NCBI RefSeq assembly: GCF_003054195.1
Contig: NZ_QBKP01000012.1
Coordinates: 92,657 to 156,656, forward strand
Length of the DNA stretch: 64,000 nt
Direction of reading: 5' to 3'
Origin: Gemmobacter caeni
GTDB taxonomy: Bacteria; Pseudomonadota; Alphaproteobacteria; Rhodobacterales; Rhodobacteraceae
A program made the translations under genes and the position numbers. The notes beneath the pieces are model-generated. The model searched no databases, was not told where the DNA came from, and was given only the letters and a program-made list of their open reading frames with translations. Shown here piece by piece: positions 37,176 to 46,058 of this stretch. Every line of letters begins with the position of its first letter. Positions within the stretch are counted from its first letter, which is position 1.

Positions 37176-38726
37176 TCAGGCGAAGCTGCGGATCGTGTCG
37201 ATCGCGCCATCCAGCGCCTTGCCCTCTTCATCCAGCAGCGCTGCCTCGCGCAACCGGCGGGCCCAGTCGGCGGCATCCTCGCGCGCTTCAATCAGCGCGA
37301 TCCCGGCGAGCACGCGGTCGAATTTCGACTGGCCGCGCGCATGGGTGTCGGAATAGCCCTTCACCAGACGGCGGCATTTCACGATTTCCACCGCCAGATC
37401 GTAGTTCCGGCCCATAGCCGCCGTCGCGCGGGAAATCCAGCGCTCCATATGCGCCATCTCTTCGGCGTGGCGCAGCGATTTCAGCCGCCACCCGCGCAGG
37501 CCCCCCAGAGTGTAGAGCATCAGGAAGCTGGGCATCGTATCGGTGCGTACGCGGCGGCCCTTGTTGAACCAGCGGTCCAGACGCGCCATCCAGGCCGGGC
37601 TGTCCTGCACCTTGCGGCCGATCCCGGCGGGCAGCATCCCGGCAATCTCGGCCGGGCCGGGGTGCATGAATTCGGTCAGATGCATGAGATTGCCGTCTTT
37701 CGCACCCATCTCGCGGCGGATGCGGCTGAAGCGCTCGCCGCGGGTCTTGAGATCAGCGACGCGGATCACATCGTCATAGGCCATGGCATTCGCCAGGTAT
37801 TTCGCGGCCTCGCGGCTGAAGGCATGAGCCTTGTCGGCGCGGTCCTGCCGGACCAGCATCTCCAGACGGTCCAGATAGGCGGCGCCATAGGCGAGATCCT
37901 GAAATTCCACCACCTTGCGAAGACCGGGCAGCGCCAGCTCGGCCACCTCAGCGGGCAGGGCCGTGATACGGCCGGTCAGGCGGTTCCATTCGGCCTGAAG
38001 TTTGGCACTGCCCTGCGGCACGACCTGCGCATGATTTTTGGGTGCTGCCACGGGAGCCGGGGCGACACCGGCCTGCGCGGCCTCATAACCCACGGCGAAG
38101 GCGCGGAGACTGGCCTCCACCCCTTTGCCGCCTGCACGGATCGCATCCTCGAATGCCTCGCGCGGGAAAGGCAGGGCGCCCGATCCGGCAAGACCGCCGA
38201 ACAGGCTGGCCGAGATCACCGAACCGACCTTGACCGCCAGTCCTTCGAAATCCGCAAGAATCAGCCGCTGCGCCGCGACTTCGGCCGCCGCGCGCACTTC
38301 TTCGGACGAGGCGATGCCATTGCCGGGCACCATCTTTTCCGACACAGCCAGCGCCCGGTGGGTGGAGGCGATCAGCGTCGTGCGGTCCGGCGTGACAAAG
38401 CCGCGCATGATGGCGCGTCCGGCCTCCATCATCTCGGCCGAGATCATGATGTCCACATCGCCCGAAGCGGGGGCGAGCGAAAACACCGGCATCGGCCCGC
38501 CATTATAGGGTGCCATCTCGACATAGTAGATCGTCGCGCCGGTGCGCTGTGCCACCCCGGCGACCGAGGTCGCCTGCGCCGCATAGCCATTGGCGCGGGC
38601 CAGATCCTCGATCCAGCCGGTCAGCACACCGCCGCCCTGGCCACCGACGGCCAGACAGGCGAGCTTGATGATCTGCCCCAGTGCCGGGTCGGGCTGGCGG
38701 GGCGCGAGGCTTTGCTGCACGGTCAT
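37176..38726 (-). CDS. iorB: Indolepyruvate oxidoreductase subunit beta (with C-terminal DUF6537-type region)
   Basis: A 516-residue protein. Residues 15-215 form the 2-oxoacid oxidoreductase gamma-like domain (LACLAVGGQGGGVLTGWIEDLARANG; SVAGVAQRTGATIYYVEM; DIMISAEMMEAGRAI). The rest is the helical extension seen in the long bacterial IorB. With IorA it decarboxylates aryl pyruvates such as indolepyruvate to aryl-acetyl-CoA while reducing a ferredoxin. ATG 38726 overlaps the iorA stop by 4 bases. Last gene of a six-gene operon. Confidence 0.88.
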   Translation of the reverse strand: MTVQQSLAPRQPDPALGQIIKLACLAVGGQGGGVLTGWIEDLARANGYAAQATSVAGVAQRTGATIYYVEMAPYNGGPMPVFSLAPASGDVDIMISAEMMEAGRAIMRGFVTPDRTTLIASTHRALAVSEKMVPGNGIASSEEVRAAAEVAAQRLILADFEGLAVKVGSVISASLFGGLAGSGALPFPREAFEDAIRAGGKGVEASLRAFAVGYEAAQAGVAPAPVAAPKNHAQVVPQGSAKLQAEWNRLTGRITALPAEVAELALPGLRKVVEFQDLAYGAAYLDRLEMLVRQDRADKAHAFSREAAKYLANAMAYDDVIRVADLKTRGERFSRIRREMGAKDGNLMHLTEFMHPGPAEIAGMLPAGIGRKVQDSPAWMARLDRWFNKGRRVRTDTMPSFLMLYTLGGLRGWRLKSLRHAEEMAHMERWISRATAAMGRNYDLAVEIVKCRRLVKGYSDTHARGQSKFDRVLAGIALIEAREDAADWARRLREAALLDEEGKALDGAIDTIRSFA

Positions 38727-40867
38727 GCGGTTTCTCCGAAAGTCAGGCGGCTGGCGGCGCGGCGCGATTGCAGCCAGCCGATGACGCGGGCGCGGAAGGC
38801 GGCCCAGCGGCTTTCCCATGCGCCGGGATTATGCACCACATCGGCGCGATAGAAGCTGGGGCAAAGCACGGCGGCATCCGCCACCTCGCCGCAGTTGCCG
38901 CAGCCGACACAGGTCTGGTCGATGCTGGCGACCGGATCATCGCGCAGGGGATCATCCAGCGTTTTCAGGGACAGCGAAGGGCAGCCAGACAGCCGCATGC
39001 AGGCGTGGTCGCCGGTGCAGACGGCCTCATCGACACCAAAGCGCGGTGCCTCGACCCGGCGACCTTCCTTGATGGCCTTGGCGCGCAGGGGCTTTTCGCG
39101 GCGCTGCTTGTTCAGCATGCATTCCGACGAGGCGACGATGACCTTCGGCCCCTTTTCCTCGGTCGTCAGCGCCTCGATGAACAGCTTCTTCAGCCCGGGC
39201 ACGTCATAGGTGCGGTTGACCTGCCGCACCCATTTCACCCCCACGCCTTCCAGCGCGCGGGAAATCGGGTTGTTGGTGGCCTTGGTATCGTTCTTCGCCC
39301 GAGACGACAGGATGTCCTGCCCGCCGGTCGCGGCGGAATAGTAGTTGTCCACCACCACCGCCACGGAATCCGACTTGTTGAACACCATGTTCCCGATCGA
39401 CGACGAAAGGCCGTTGTGCCAGAACCCGCCATCGCCCACGATGGACAGCGCGCGGCGTTCGCCGCCGCCGTCAAACGCGGCGTTGGAGGCGGGGCCAAGC
39501 CCGTAACCCATGGTCGAGCCGCCCACCTCGAACGGTGGCAGCGAGGCGAACAGGTGACAGCCGATGTCCGCCGTGATCTGCACCTTGCCGGTTTCCTTCT
39601 GCGCCAGTTTCAGCGCGGCGAAGATCGGGCGTTCGGGGCAGCCGGTGCAGAAGCCCGGCGGGCGGATCGGCACGGTTTTCGACAGGTCGGGAATGGCGGG
39701 CGCGGTGAAATTCGGCGCACGCACCTGACCGGGCAGCAAATCCTCGGCCTCTTCGCGGAAGAAGGCGGTCAGGCTGTCCAGCAGCACCTGCCCGGTATAT
39801 TCCCCCGCCATCGGCAGGATGTCCTTGCCATGCAGCCGCACGTTACTTTTGGCGCGGTAGAGATAGGTCGCGAGCTGCTGTTCGATGAATTCGGGCTGGC
39901 CTTCCTCGATCACCAGAACGGCGCGCTTGCCCTCGCAGAAATCCAGAAACTCGGACGAGACCAGCGGATAAGTCACGTTCAGCACATATAGCGGCAGTTC
40001 GGTCTTGCCGTGCAGATCGGCAAGGCCCAGCCGCTGCAAGGCGCGGATGACGCTGTTGTACATGCCGCCCTGCACCACCAGACCGACCGGACCCTCCTTG
40101 CCGAAACGCTCGTTCAGGCCGCGTTCACGGATGAATTTTTCGGCGGCGGGCCAGCGTACGTCGATCTTTTCCTGCTCGTGCCGGTAGGTCCACGGCGGCA
40201 GAACGACCCGCTGGAAATCGCTTTGCGGATTGGCCAGCGCATCGCGCACCGTCAGGGCGGGGCGCTGGTTGTCACGGGTTTCGAACGTGCCGGTGACGTG
40301 GCAGGACCGGATGCGCACGGTCAGCATGACCGGCGTGTTCGACGCCTCTGACAGTTCGAACCCGTCGCCCACCGCCTTGACGATGGAGGGCAGGTTGGGA
40401 CGCGGGTCCAGCAGCCAGATCTGCGATTTCATCGCAAAGGCATGGCTGCGCTCCTGCATGATCGAGGAACCTTCGCCGTAATCCTCGCCCACGATGACCA
40501 GCGCGCCGCCCTTCACGCCGGAATCGCTGAGGTTCGCCAGCGCGTCCGAGGCGACGTTGACGCCGACCGGCCCCTTGAAGGTGACCGCGCCGCGGATCGG
40601 GTAATGTACGCTGGCTGCCAGCATTGCCGCCGCCGCAGCCTCGTTGGCATTCGCCTCAAACCGGACGCCCAGTTCGGTCAGCAATTCCTCGGCATCGGCC
40701 AGCACATCCATCAGGTGACTGATGGGCGCGCCCTGATAGCCGCCGACATACCCCACGCCATTTTCCAGCAGCGCCTTGGTAATGGCGAGGATGCCCTCGC
40801 CCGTGAAGGTCTGGCCGGCGCCCAGCCGCAGATGCTCTACCTCCGCCTTGAAAGACCGTTCGGCCAT
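38723..40867 (-). CDS. iorA: Indolepyruvate ferredoxin oxidoreductase subunit alpha
   Basis: A 714-residue thiamine-diphosphate enzyme: an N-terminal pyrimidine-binding domain (EGILAITKALLENGVGYVGGYQGAPISHLMDVL), a central domain ending in PPGFCTGCPERPIFAAL, a TPP-binding part with DIGCHLF and SIVGDGGFWHNGL, and a C-terminal ferredoxin-like region. That region has cysteines in CTGDHACMRLSGC and CVGCGNCGEVADAAVLC, enough for at least one [4Fe-4S] cluster. It acts on aryl pyruvates with IorB. It follows the VOC gene by 15 bases. Confidence 0.9.
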   Translation of the reverse strand: MAERSFKAEVEHLRLGAGQTFTGEGILAITKALLENGVGYVGGYQGAPISHLMDVLADAEELLTELGVRFEANANEAAAAAMLAASVHYPIRGAVTFKGPVGVNVASDALANLSDSGVKGGALVIVGEDYGEGSSIMQERSHAFAMKSQIWLLDPRPNLPSIVKAVGDGFELSEASNTPVMLTVRIRSCHVTGTFETRDNQRPALTVRDALANPQSDFQRVVLPPWTYRHEQEKIDVRWPAAEKFIRERGLNERFGKEGPVGLVVQGGMYNSVIRALQRLGLADLHGKTELPLYVLNVTYPLVSSEFLDFCEGKRAVLVIEEGQPEFIEQQLATYLYRAKSNVRLHGKDILPMAGEYTGQVLLDSLTAFFREEAEDLLPGQVRAPNFTAPAIPDLSKTVPIRPPGFCTGCPERPIFAALKLAQKETGKVQITADIGCHLFASLPPFEVGGSTMGYGLGPASNAAFDGGGERRALSIVGDGGFWHNGLSSSIGNMVFNKSDSVAVVVDNYYSAATGGQDILSSRAKNDTKATNNPISRALEGVGVKWVRQVNRTYDVPGLKKLFIEALTTEEKGPKVIVASSECMLNKQRREKPLRAKAIKEGRRVEAPRFGVDEAVCTGDHACMRLSGCPSLSLKTLDDPLRDDPVASIDQTCVGCGNCGEVADAAVLCPSFYRADVVHNPGAWESRWAAFRARVIGWLQSRRAASRLTFGETA

Positions 40868-40882
40868 TCGCGCTCTCCGTTC

Positions 40883-41473
40883 TTACTTGGAAGGTTCGGT
40901 GTTCGACCACAGGACAGGGCCACCGTCCTTTTCATAGGCCATGCCCTGCGGGAAGGAGATCAGCTCCATCTGCAAACCCCAGGGCGCATAGAAATACAGG
41001 ATCGACTGACCCGCCGCCGGGCCTTCGCTGACAGGCAGCGGGCCCATCAGGGTGCGGATGCCACGGGCCTTCAGATCCTCGGCCGCCGCTGTGATGTCAT
41101 CGACGTAGAAGGCGATGTGATGCCCGCCGATGTCGCTGTTGCGCGGCGTGACGGTGGCCTGATCCGGTGCGGTATACTTGAACAGCTCGATGTTGGAGCC
41201 GAAGCCGCAGCGCAGAAGCGTGATCTGTTCGATCACCGCGCGCGGATCGACGTTCAGCAGATCCTGCATGAAAGAGCCGGTATCGTCACGGAACGGGCCG
41301 AAGGACATTGCCTTCTGGCAGCCCAGAACATCGGTGAAAAAGGTCTCTGCCTCTGCCAGATCCGGCACGGTCAGGCCGATATGGTTGACCCCACGCATGC
41401 CGGGCAGGGGTTCGGCGCTGGCTGAAGCCGCGACAAGCGCGGCAGAGACGACGGCGAGAGCGGCGAATTTCAT
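40883..41473 (-). CDS. Exported VOC-superfamily (glyoxalase/dioxygenase fold) protein
   Basis: A 196-residue protein with an unusual feature for the VOC fold: a clear Sec signal peptide (KFAALAVVSAALVAASASA, cleavage near residue 20). The mature part has the two paired beta-alpha-beta modules with all four metal-site residues: His in VNHIGLTV, Glu in NIELFKY, His in GGHHIAFYVDD and Glu in LQMELISFP. It could be a periplasmic lyase, isomerase or dioxygenase. Member of the operon with iorAB, a MarR regulator and an FAD oxidoreductase; its reaction is unknown. Confidence 0.8.
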   Translation of the reverse strand: MKFAALAVVSAALVAASASAEPLPGMRGVNHIGLTVPDLAEAETFFTDVLGCQKAMSFGPFRDDTGSFMQDLLNVDPRAVIEQITLLRCGFGSNIELFKYTAPDQATVTPRNSDIGGHHIAFYVDDITAAAEDLKARGIRTLMGPLPVSEGPAAGQSILYFYAPWGLQMELISFPQGMAYEKDGGPVLWSNTEPSK

Positions 41474-41519
41474 TCCTAACTTCTCCTGTCGGGTGAACGG
41501 GCCGCTTCTTCGGGCAGCC

Positions 41520-41987
41520 TCAGAATTCGTGTTTGCGGATGTTCGCCAGTATCTGCTGAAGTGTGGCGACAAACGCGCGGCGGTCCTTGTCGGGGATGCC
41601 GCGAAAGAGGTTACGCTCTGCCTCGACCATATGGGGCCAGAGGCTGTCGAAGGCGGCGCGACCTGCATCGGTGATGAAGATGCGGGTGGCGCGGCTGTCC
41701 TGCGGGTCGGCCTCGCGCCGCACCAGCCCTTCGGTGGCAAGCTGGTCCAGTGCCCGCGACAACGTGCTTTGCTCGGTCACGGTATAGACTGCCAGATCGC
41801 GGATCACCGGACCGTCCACCACCGCCAACGAAGCCAGAACCCGCGCTTTCGGCGTGGTCAGGCCCAGTGCCGCCATTTCGTCACGGAAGCCCGCGTTATA
41901 CCGGCCCATGATCCGGTTCATCAGATAGGGGGCGAAATTCGTCAGCCCGATCTCGCCCAGCCGGGGAAGGGTTTCATCATCACTCAT
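41520..41987 (-). CDS. MarR-family transcriptional regulator
   Basis: A 155-residue MarR protein with a winged helix (LTTPKARVLASLAVVDGPVIRDLAVYTVTEQSTLSRALDQLATEGLVRREADPQDSRATRIFITDAG). The D-x-R of the wing is intact. MarR repressors in aromatic-compound loci usually release DNA on binding the substrate or a product. The ATG overlaps the FAD oxidoreductase stop at 41984-41987. The likely target is the divergent promoter region near 44334-44445, which contains a perfect ATTTGCAAAT dyad. Confidence 0.88.
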   Translation of the reverse strand: MSDDETLPRLGEIGLTNFAPYLMNRIMGRYNAGFRDEMAALGLTTPKARVLASLAVVDGPVIRDLAVYTVTEQSTLSRALDQLATEGLVRREADPQDSRATRIFITDAGRAAFDSLWPHMVEAERNLFRGIPDKDRRAFVATLQQILANIRKHEF

Positions 41988-43537
41988 GCACCAAGCCTCT
42001 TTGCCGCGTTGAACCCCGATCCGCCGCCAAGGCCCGGTCCGGGATGTGTCGAGGCTCCGATATGATGGAGTCCCTTGATGGGGCAAGCGCCGGGGCTGTG
42101 CGCGAAGGGGCGCCAGAGGAAGAACTGGTCGATGGAGCAACTGCCGCCATAGGGGTCGCCGCCGACGAGGTTCATGTTCATCGCCTGAAGATCGGCGGGG
42201 GAATAGGCGCGGCGTGCCAGCTTGATCGCGGCGAAATCCTTGATGTGAAGCGAGAGGATCGCCTCGATCCGGTCGGCAAAGGCTTCGCGGGTTGCCTCGG
42301 TCCAGTCGGCCCCGGTGGTGATTTCCCCCGCCGCATCGCCCTTGATGACGCGCGGCGCGTCGGGGATTTGCAGCCAGAGCACCGCCTTGCCATCCGGGCA
42401 GCGGCTCGGGTCCAGTTGCGAGGGTTGGCCCACGCAGATCGTGGGCACGGCGGGCAGCAGCCCGCGCTCTGCCTCGTTGGCCGACCGCGACACCGCGTCG
42501 ATCCCGTCGCTGAGGTGGATCAGCGCGACCTGATCCAGACCGGGCGTCAGCCATTCCGGCGCGCGGTCCAGCGCGAAATGCAGCTGGAAATCGCCGCGCC
42601 CATGGCGGAAGGCGCGGGTGGCCTCGGCCTCGGCAGGCGGGGCGTCCAGCAGGCGGCCCCAAAGCTGCGACGGCGTGACCGAGGCGAGCACGTTCTTCGC
42701 CGCAATTTCCTCGCCATCAGCCAGCCGCACGCCGGTTGTGCGGCCGTTGGCAGTGAGGATGCGGGCCACGTCAGCGCCGGTGCGGAGCGTGCCGCCCTTT
42801 TCCTCGATCAGCTTGCGGAATGCCTCGGCCGCTTGTCCGGCGCCGCCCTTCACGATGGGGGCGCCCGCAGCTTCCAGCGCGAAGGCGATGACCTTGCCCA
42901 TCTGGGCGGAATAGGCGCTTTCCGGGGTCAGGCCACAATGCAGCACCCAGGGCGCCCAAAGCGCCTGCACCAGCGGGCTTTGATACTGCGTTTCCAGCCA
43001 GCCACGCGCCGGGGCAAGGGCGCTGCCGAACCATGCGGCCATGCCCTTCAGCCCGCGCCGCCGCACCTGGCCGAACATCAGCTTCAGCGTGGGCCAGGAC
43101 CACAGATCACCGCCCAGCAGCGAGAACAGGAAGGGTGCATCGGCCTCGATCGCGCCGACATCAGTACCATGGCGCGTGCCGTCACCCGGCGCCAGGGCGT
43201 TGAAACGGCGGATATTCTCGGCCCGGTCCATCGCCAGCACCAGCGCCTCTCCATCGGGGCGCAGCACGGCGGTCGGGTGCGGGGAATGGCAATAGTCCAT
43301 CCCGTGCCGGGCAAGGTGGGGGCCAAGCGCGGCCCCCGCCGGGGATGTCATGAACAGAACGAAAGTGGCGGCCATCACGTCATGGCTGAAACCGGGGATC
43401 AGTTCGTCTGTGCGCAGGCAGCCGCCGATGCGGTCCTCGCGTTCCAGCACCAGCACCTTGTCGCCCTTCAGCGACAGCAGCGCCGCCGCGACCAGCGCAT
43501 TGATGCCCGATCCGATAATGACATGATCGACCGCCAT
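41984..43537 (-). CDS. FAD-dependent oxidoreductase, phytoene-desaturase-like (A)
   Basis: A 517-residue flavoprotein with dinucleotide motif VIIGSGINALVAAALLSLKGDKVLVLERED at residues 6-35, a GG-doublet extension (RIGGCLRTDELIPGFSHDV), a second FAD-contact region (LRTGADVARILTANGRTTGVRLADG) and a C-terminal GASTHPGPGLGGGSGFNAAKRL. This is the COG1233/crtI-like set; activities range from desaturation to amine or alcohol oxidation. A homologous gene lies on the other side of the divergent promoter. It is between the cyclase gene (4 bases) and the MarR gene (4-base overlap). Confidence 0.83.
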   Translation of the reverse strand: MAVDHVIIGSGINALVAAALLSLKGDKVLVLEREDRIGGCLRTDELIPGFSHDVMAATFVLFMTSPAGAALGPHLARHGMDYCHSPHPTAVLRPDGEALVLAMDRAENIRRFNALAPGDGTRHGTDVGAIEADAPFLFSLLGGDLWSWPTLKLMFGQVRRRGLKGMAAWFGSALAPARGWLETQYQSPLVQALWAPWVLHCGLTPESAYSAQMGKVIAFALEAAGAPIVKGGAGQAAEAFRKLIEEKGGTLRTGADVARILTANGRTTGVRLADGEEIAAKNVLASVTPSQLWGRLLDAPPAEAEATRAFRHGRGDFQLHFALDRAPEWLTPGLDQVALIHLSDGIDAVSRSANEAERGLLPAVPTICVGQPSQLDPSRCPDGKAVLWLQIPDAPRVIKGDAAGEITTGADWTEATREAFADRIEAILSLHIKDFAAIKLARRAYSPADLQAMNMNLVGGDPYGGSCSIDQFFLWRPFAHSPGACPIKGLHHIGASTHPGPGLGGGSGFNAAKRLGA

Positions 43538-43541
43538 GGCG

Positions 43542-44333
43542 TTACGCCTTCGGCACCAGCGCCAGCGCGCGGATAGGCGAGCCGGTTCCGTTCTTGATCT
43601 TCAGCGGCGCTGCAATCAGGATCGCACCTTTCGCGGGCAGCTTGTCGAGATTGGCAAGCGAGGCGAGACCGAAGCGGTTGTTCTTGTGCAGCAGGTTATG
43701 CGCCGGGAAGGGCGGGTTCATGCCACCGGCCTGACCCGCATCGGTGCCGATGCACTGGCTGCCCCAGCCGACGATGCCCTTGGCGATCAGATAGTCGATG
43801 ACCTCGGCGGTCGGCCCCGGCGTATGCGGGCCGGTCGCATCGGCATTGAGGAACTTCGCCTCGTCATCTGCGAAACGATCCCAGTCAGACCGCAGCACGA
43901 CCCATTCGCCTGCCTTGATCTCGCCATGGGTGGCCTCCCAGGCCTTCACATGGTCGATGGTCAGCAGGAAGTCGGGGTTTTCGGCGCATTCCTTGCTGAA
44001 ATCCAGCACGTTGACCGGCGCGATGAGGCGCTGCACGTCCAGCGTGTCGGTATAGCCGTCGGAATAATCCTTGCCCGTAATCCAGTGATGCGGCGCATCG
44101 AAATGGGTGCCGCTGTGCTCGCCCAGTTCCAGCCAGTTCCAGGCCCAGAACGGCCCGTCCTGATCATATTCGCTGATGCGGTGAATCTTGATCGGGGGCG
44201 TATCCTTGGCCAGTTCCGGCGGCAATTTCAGAAGCGGGGTTTCCGGGCCCAGCACGCCCGAGCAGTCCACAACGTCGATCCCGCCCGACAGAATCATTTG
44301 GCCGAGCTGGCCCAGAAGAGCCTGAGAAGTCAT
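43542..44333 (-). CDS. Cyclase-family hydrolase (isatin hydrolase / kynurenine formamidase fold)
   Basis: A 263-residue Mn/Zn hydrolase. The signature HSGTHFDAPHHW near residues 82-93 supplies the metal ligands of the cyclase family, and GPHTPGPTAEVIDYLIAKGIVGWGSQCIGTD is the conserved second half. Members open amide or lactam rings: isatin hydrolase converts isatin to isatinate, KynB hydrolyses formylkynurenine. Given StyA-like and indolepyruvate oxidoreductase genes close by, an isatin-type substrate is the leading guess. First gene of the six-gene minus-strand operon; ATG 44333 chosen over an upstream frame. Confidence 0.82.
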   Translation of the reverse strand: MTSQALLGQLGQMILSGGIDVVDCSGVLGPETPLLKLPPELAKDTPPIKIHRISEYDQDGPFWAWNWLELGEHSGTHFDAPHHWITGKDYSDGYTDTLDVQRLIAPVNVLDFSKECAENPDFLLTIDHVKAWEATHGEIKAGEWVVLRSDWDRFADDEAKFLNADATGPHTPGPTAEVIDYLIAKGIVGWGSQCIGTDAGQAGGMNPPFPAHNLLHKNNRFGLASLANLDKLPAKGAILIAAPLKIKNGTGSPIRALALVPKA

Positions 44334-44390
44334 CGCTATCTCCCTGAATGGCGACCGCATCTGGCGGCGGTCATCGCATGAGAATCACTC

Positions 44391-44419
44391 TAGACAGATT
44401 TACATGCATTTGCAAATAT
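44391..44419. promoter_or_regulatory. Overlapping divergent promoters with dyad, candidate MarR operator
   Basis: Plus strand: -35 TAGACA (44391-44396) and -10 AAATAT (44414-44419), 17 bases apart, toward the FAD oxidoreductase/ABC operon. Minus strand: TTGCAA and TAGAGT with 17 bases between, toward the cyclase operon. Both overlap the perfect dyad ATTTGCAAAT (44408-44417), so a repressor bound there would shut off both operons. Confidence 0.55.
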
Positions 44420-44445
44420 CATTGTCAGACAGGGAGCAAAGAACG

Positions 44446-46014
44446 ATGGCGGAAAGCCTCGATGTCATTCTGGTCGGCGCGGGTCACAACGCGCTGGCCG
44501 CAGCCGTGCATATGGCGGCTAAAGGTTGGAAAGTCGGCGTCTTTGAGCAGGCGCCGATGGCTGGTGGAGCTGTAAAGACCGGCGAGTATACGCTGCCGGG
44601 GTTCCGGCATGACTGGGCGGCGATGAACCTGTCATTGTTCGCAGGCTCTGCCTTCTTCAAGCAATACGGCGCGGAATTGCAGGTCCATGGTCTTGAATTC
44701 GTGCCAGTTTCGCGGCCCTTCGCCTCGGCCTTCCCGGATGGGACATGGCTGGGCGTCAGTACCGATATGGCGCAGACGCTGGCGCGGATCGGGGCGGAAT
44801 CGCCTGCCGACGCAAAGCGATGGGAAGAGCTTGTGGCCGGTTTCGGGGCTGAGGCGCCGCATCTGTTCGGTCTGCTTGGTCGTCGCATGAATATGTATGC
44901 ACTTGCATCGTTCATGTTCAAAACGATTCGCGCCAAGGGTGTCGGCGGCACGCTGGACATGGGGCGCTTTCTGCTGGAAAGCCCGCGCCGCTGGCTGGAC
45001 CGCACCTTTGACTCGCCCAAGGTGCGGGCGATGCTGGGCGCCTGGGGCATGCATCTGGATTTCGCCCCCGATGTGTCGGGCGGTGCGCTGTTCCCCTATC
45101 TGGAGGGGATGGCGGGTCAGGCCTTCGGGATGGTGCTGGGGCGCGGCGGGGCGGATACGATCATCCGTGCCATGGTGGCGATGATTCGTGCCAAAGGCGG
45201 TATCGTGGAAACCGGCGCCCGTGTTGCGCGGATTGATCATCAGGGCGGCAAGGCGACCGGCATCACGCTGGCGGACGGTCGTCGCTTCACCGCGTCGCGG
45301 GCGGTGGTCGCCGGGGTGGCGCCGCGCGCCTTGCCTAAGCTGACCGGCGGCACCGAGCCGGGCTTTGACCGGGCGATGGCCGATTACGCCCATGCGCCGG
45401 GCACGATGATGATCCATATCGCTGCCAGTGACCTGCCTGACTGGGCAGCGGGCGGCGCGCTGCGTGATTTCGCCTATGTGCATCTGGCGCCTTCGCTTGA
45501 TCAGATGGCGCGGACCTACCAACAGGCGCAGGCGGGGCTTCTGCCGGATGAGCCAATCCTCGTGGTGGGCCAGCCGACCGGGCAAGACCCGACCCGTGCA
45601 CCGGCGGGCAAGCATGTGATCTGGCTTCAGGTCCGCATGGCGCCGGGCACCATCCGGGGCGACGCCAAGGGTGAGATCGCCGCGACCGACTGGGCCACGG
45701 CGGCGGAACCCTTTGCCGAGCGTGCGCTGGACATCCTTGAACGCTATGCGCCGGGCTTCCGGTCAAAGATTCTCGCGCGCCGCATCGTCACCCCGGCCGA
45801 ACTGGAGGCGGAAAACCCCAATCTGGTCGGCGGCGATCAGATTTGCGGCAGCCACCACCTGAGTCAGAACTTCCTCTTCCGCCCCGTCCGATCCCATGCG
45901 GACGGGTCAACTCCGATCCGGAACCTGTTCCTTACCGGCGCGGCCGTCTGGCCCGGCGCGGGAACCGGGGCCGGATCGGGCTTTCTTCTGGCACAGAAAC
46001 TCGCCGGAAAATAA
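44446..46014 (+). CDS. FAD-dependent oxidoreductase, phytoene-desaturase-like (B)
   Basis: A 522-residue homologue of the gene at 41984-43537. FAD motif VILVGAGHNALAAAVHMAAKGWKVGVFEQ at residues 7-35, GGAVKTGEYTLPGFRHDW, the mid-chain GGADTIIRAMVAMIRAKGGIVETGARVARI block and the C-terminal FLTGAAVWPGAGTGAGSGFLLAQKLAG. AGGGAG at 44431-44436 fixes ATG 44446. It leads the plus-strand operon that continues with a full ABC importer, so it presumably acts on the imported compound or its product. Confidence 0.83.
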   Translation: MAESLDVILVGAGHNALAAAVHMAAKGWKVGVFEQAPMAGGAVKTGEYTLPGFRHDWAAMNLSLFAGSAFFKQYGAELQVHGLEFVPVSRPFASAFPDGTWLGVSTDMAQTLARIGAESPADAKRWEELVAGFGAEAPHLFGLLGRRMNMYALASFMFKTIRAKGVGGTLDMGRFLLESPRRWLDRTFDSPKVRAMLGAWGMHLDFAPDVSGGALFPYLEGMAGQAFGMVLGRGGADTIIRAMVAMIRAKGGIVETGARVARIDHQGGKATGITLADGRRFTASRAVVAGVAPRALPKLTGGTEPGFDRAMADYAHAPGTMMIHIAASDLPDWAAGGALRDFAYVHLAPSLDQMARTYQQAQAGLLPDEPILVVGQPTGQDPTRAPAGKHVIWLQVRMAPGTIRGDAKGEIAATDWATAAEPFAERALDILERYAPGFRSKILARRIVTPAELEAENPNLVGGDQICGSHHLSQNFLFRPVRSHADGSTPIRNLFLTGAAVWPGAGTGAGSGFLLAQKLAGK

Positions 46015-46058
46015 CGACATAAAAACAATAACAAAGCCATCAACCAACAGGGAAAACC

